Positions 6,374 through 7,809 of a DNA stretch of 7,809 nucleotides are shown one piece after another. Source of the DNA: Candidatus Woesearchaeota archaeon (lineage in GTDB: Archaea; Nanobdellota; Nanobdellia; SCGC-AAA011-G17; GW2011-AR17); NCBI GenBank assembly GCA_018302165.1, contig JAGWAA010000035.1:1-7809 (forward strand), read 5' to 3'. The notes below the pieces were generated by a model. The model saw only the letters and a program-made list of their open reading frames with translations, did no database searches and was not told the origin of the DNA. How positions within the stretch are numbered: the first letter of the stretch is position 1; each line of letters opens with the position of its first letter. The translations under genes and the position numbers were made by a program.

Positions 6374-7621
6374 ATGGGCTTCCTTAAATCAATATCACTA
6401 TTAACAAAGAGAGAACTAACACCAATTCAATTAAATAGAATATCATTAATTCCAGAATTTAAATTATTACCAGCAGAATATACAATCCTTAATAAAAACA
6501 TCAAAATTATAATTACTGAAAATGAATATTTAATCGAAGAACCAGAATTATCTTCTGAAGAAAAGAATATTTATCATTTGATTGAAGATTCATTAATTGA
6601 AATAATTGATTTAAAAGAAAACACAACAATTGAAGAATATTTAGAGAAAGCAATTAGGATTATTATCTCAGAATTGAATTTAACATTAAATGAAATATCT
6701 CTACAAAAAATTCTTTATTATTCATATAGAAATATAATTGGCCTTAGAAAAATCCAGCCATTAATAGAAGACCCTCTAGTTACAAAAATTTATTTTAATA
6801 ATGGGATTACAATCGAGCATAAAATTTTCAAAGTTTTAAAAACTAAAATTATACTCTCAACTGAAGAATTATATTTTATACTAAGGAAAATATCCCTAAA
6901 AACAAACAAAGATATTATAGAAAATTCAAAATTAATATTCACAGAAAAGAACATAGAATACTCAGCAATAATCACAAAAGAAATAGGAGACTCCAAATTT
7001 TCAATTAAAAAGATTACTCCAAAAATAAGCCTACCCACTGATCTTATTAAAAACAGAAAATGTTCCCCAGAAATACTAGCATTTCTATGGTTATTAATCG
7101 AAGACCACAATAATATTTTCTTCTTAAACGACCAAACATATTTACATACAATGAGTTATCTATTACCACCTCATGCAAAAATATTTACAAACATTAATTC
7201 CTATATACCTAATCGTTATACTACAACAAATATGGGCTCACAACCAAAAGGGGATGAAGATTTTGGAATTATTCAGAACTACAAGGGCCAATATATTCAA
7301 TCGACATTAATAGCATCAATAGAAAAGCCCATTTCAGATACAATAACTTGTGAAATAAAAGATGAAAAAATCATAACAATAACAGAAGCTGGACATGAAT
7401 TATTTAAATATACTAATGAAAAATTCCTTTTTAACTTAGAAGATAGCATTTTTATCAAGTCTAAAGGAAATAAAACCATCTTAATTGAAGAATTTAAATT
7501 AAGAACAAAATTACTATTCTACCTTTCAAAAGCAGATATTACAGAAGAGAATTTCCTAAAAATAATATATGCATATTATGAAAATCCAGTAAAGGTACTG
7601 AAAAAAGCAAGAATAATATGA
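6374..7621 (+). CDS. Secretion/pilus ATPase homologue lacking the P-loop (pseudo-ATPase)
   Basis: This 415-residue protein follows the domain order of archaeal type II/IV secretion ATPases (GspE/PilB/TadA/ArlI relatives), which power pilus or archaellum assembly from the cytoplasm. Recognisable parts are the N-terminal YLIEEPELSSEEK (52-64), YRNIIGLRKIQPLIEDP (118-134), FSIKKI (209-214, family FTIRKF), DLI with SPEILAFLWLLIE (223-243), and the C-terminal EEFKLRTKLL...IIYAYYENPVKVL (372-409). Where the family has its GxxxxGKT Walker A after that LWLLIE segment, this protein reads LNDQTYLHTM (251-260), so the P-loop is gone. No Walker B or GExRG-like segment is present either, and the region 281-330 is shortened; relatives are usually near 500 residues. 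The frame is otherwise open and well preserved, which argues against recent decay. It probably acts as a structural or regulatory partner of an active ATPase encoded elsewhere (inference). Its stop overlaps the next start as ATGA. Confidence 0.8.
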   Translation: MGFLKSISLLTKRELTPIQLNRISLIPEFKLLPAEYTILNKNIKIIITENEYLIEEPELSSEEKNIYHLIEDSLIEIIDLKENTTIEEYLEKAIRIIISELNLTLNEISLQKILYYSYRNIIGLRKIQPLIEDPLVTKIYFNNGITIEHKIFKVLKTKIILSTEELYFILRKISLKTNKDIIENSKLIFTEKNIEYSAIITKEIGDSKFSIKKITPKISLPTDLIKNRKCSPEILAFLWLLIEDHNNIFFLNDQTYLHTMSYLLPPHAKIFTNINSYIPNRYTTTNMGSQPKGDEDFGIIQNYKGQYIQSTLIASIEKPISDTITCEIKDEKIITITEAGHELFKYTNEKFLFNLEDSIFIKSKGNKTILIEEFKLRTKLLFYLSKADITEENFLKIIYAYYENPVKVLKKARII

Positions 7622-7752
7622 GCCTCGATAAATCAAAACTACTTGTAAACCAAATTATTGAATTATCTTATAAAAAGGATATCTCAAAAATTAAAGATTT
7701 AATGCAAATATTAAAGAAAGAAATTATCCAGGAGCGAAAAGAATATGTATAA
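7618..7752 (+). CDS. 44-residue ORF of unknown function
   Basis: This ORF starts in the ATGA that ends the ATPase homologue and its end overlaps the next start by 8 bases, a tight arrangement that suggests translational coupling. It begins MSLDKSKLLVNQIIELSYKK and ends KKEIIQERKEYV. The sequence is charged and probably helical, with heptad-like hydrophobic spacing and no membrane segment. It is not recognised. Position suggests a small partner of the neighbouring proteins, but that is inference only. Confidence 0.55.
   Translation: MSLDKSKLLVNQIIELSYKKDISKIKDLMQILKKEIIQERKEYV
7731..7734 (+). promoter_or_regulatory. Shine-Dalgarno site for the gene at 7745
   Basis: GGAG lies 10 bases before the ATG at 7745, inside the end of the 44-residue ORF. 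Genes at the head of transcripts in this window appear leaderless, whereas this internal gene has a clear ribosome site, as is common in archaea. It supports the 7745 start. Confidence 0.5.
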
Positions 7753-7809
7753 TCTTCGTGAATCATTAACAAAAATTCAAAAATTAATAGGATTATATGA
7801 AAAAGAAAC
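7745..7809 (+). CDS. 5' end of an unidentified gene, cut by the window edge
   Basis: The frame opens at ATG 7745-7747 with a GGAG site upstream and runs to the window end, giving 21 residues that start MYNLRESLTKIQKLIGLYEK. The visible part is an amphipathic helix-like stretch. In archaeal secretion/pilus loci the ATPase gene is often followed by a GspF/TadC/ArlJ-type membrane platform gene, so this is a reasonable guess from position. Nothing in the visible residues proves it. Confidence 0.5.
   Translation, partial: MYNLRESLTKIQKLIGLYEKE

Noticed and set aside
6790..7110. Minus-strand 106-codon open frame
   Set aside because: It is antisense to the ATPase homologue in a region where the plus-strand frame matches family signatures, and it has no start signals.
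7297..7479. Minus-strand 60-codon open frame
   Set aside because: It is a short antisense shadow of the ATPase homologue with no independent support.

Overview
The window is very AT-rich and reads as an archaeal chromosome segment, most likely from a small-genome DPANN-type lineage (Woesearchaeota/Pacearchaeota-like). This assignment is inference. It rests on the archaeal/eukaryal-type N-glycosylation proteins (an AglB/STT3 oligosaccharyltransferase and an Alg7/GPT-like phosphotransferase), an archaeal-type secretion/pilus ATPase relative, and TATA-like boxes placed 25-28 bases before start codons, as expected for leaderless archaeal transcripts. No rRNA, tRNA, CRISPR array or complete mobile element is visible.

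Layout. At the left edge is the 5' end of an unidentified minus-strand gene (1-52). It is followed by a minus-strand Nudix hydrolase (137-805) and a minus-strand UDP-GlcNAc:dolichyl-phosphate GlcNAc-1-P transferase-like gene (935-1741) whose C-terminal part (846-1019) lies in another reading frame. Divergent from it is a plus-strand family 2 glycosyltransferase with two C-terminal membrane helices (1869-2792). A small unknown gene (2789-3061) overlaps the end of that glycosyltransferase and appears to continue in a shifted frame to 3191. It converges on a PIN-domain nuclease (3175-3642, minus), which lies just downstream of the large oligosaccharyltransferase aglB (3678-6293, minus). Divergent from aglB is a plus-strand cluster: a secretion/pilus ATPase homologue that has lost its Walker A motif (6374-7621), a 44-residue ORF (7618-7752) and the start of a third gene (7745 onward).

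How the genes fit together. The GPT-like enzyme would load the first sugar phosphate onto the polyprenyl lipid. The family 2 glycosyltransferase would make or use a lipid-linked sugar. AglB would transfer the finished glycan to asparagine on exported proteins. The promoters of aglB and the glycosyltransferase share the 10-mer CAAAAGTATT at exactly the same distance (37 bases) from the start codon. The right-hand cluster looks like a separate envelope or secretion module.

The points most worth checking are the intact but P-loop-less ATPase homologue with its tightly overlapping small partners, the apparent out-of-frame internal deletion in the GPT-like gene, and the apparent +1 frameshift in the small gene at 2789-3191. 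Apart from the small gaps between genes, no stretch longer than 300 bases lacks a gene.
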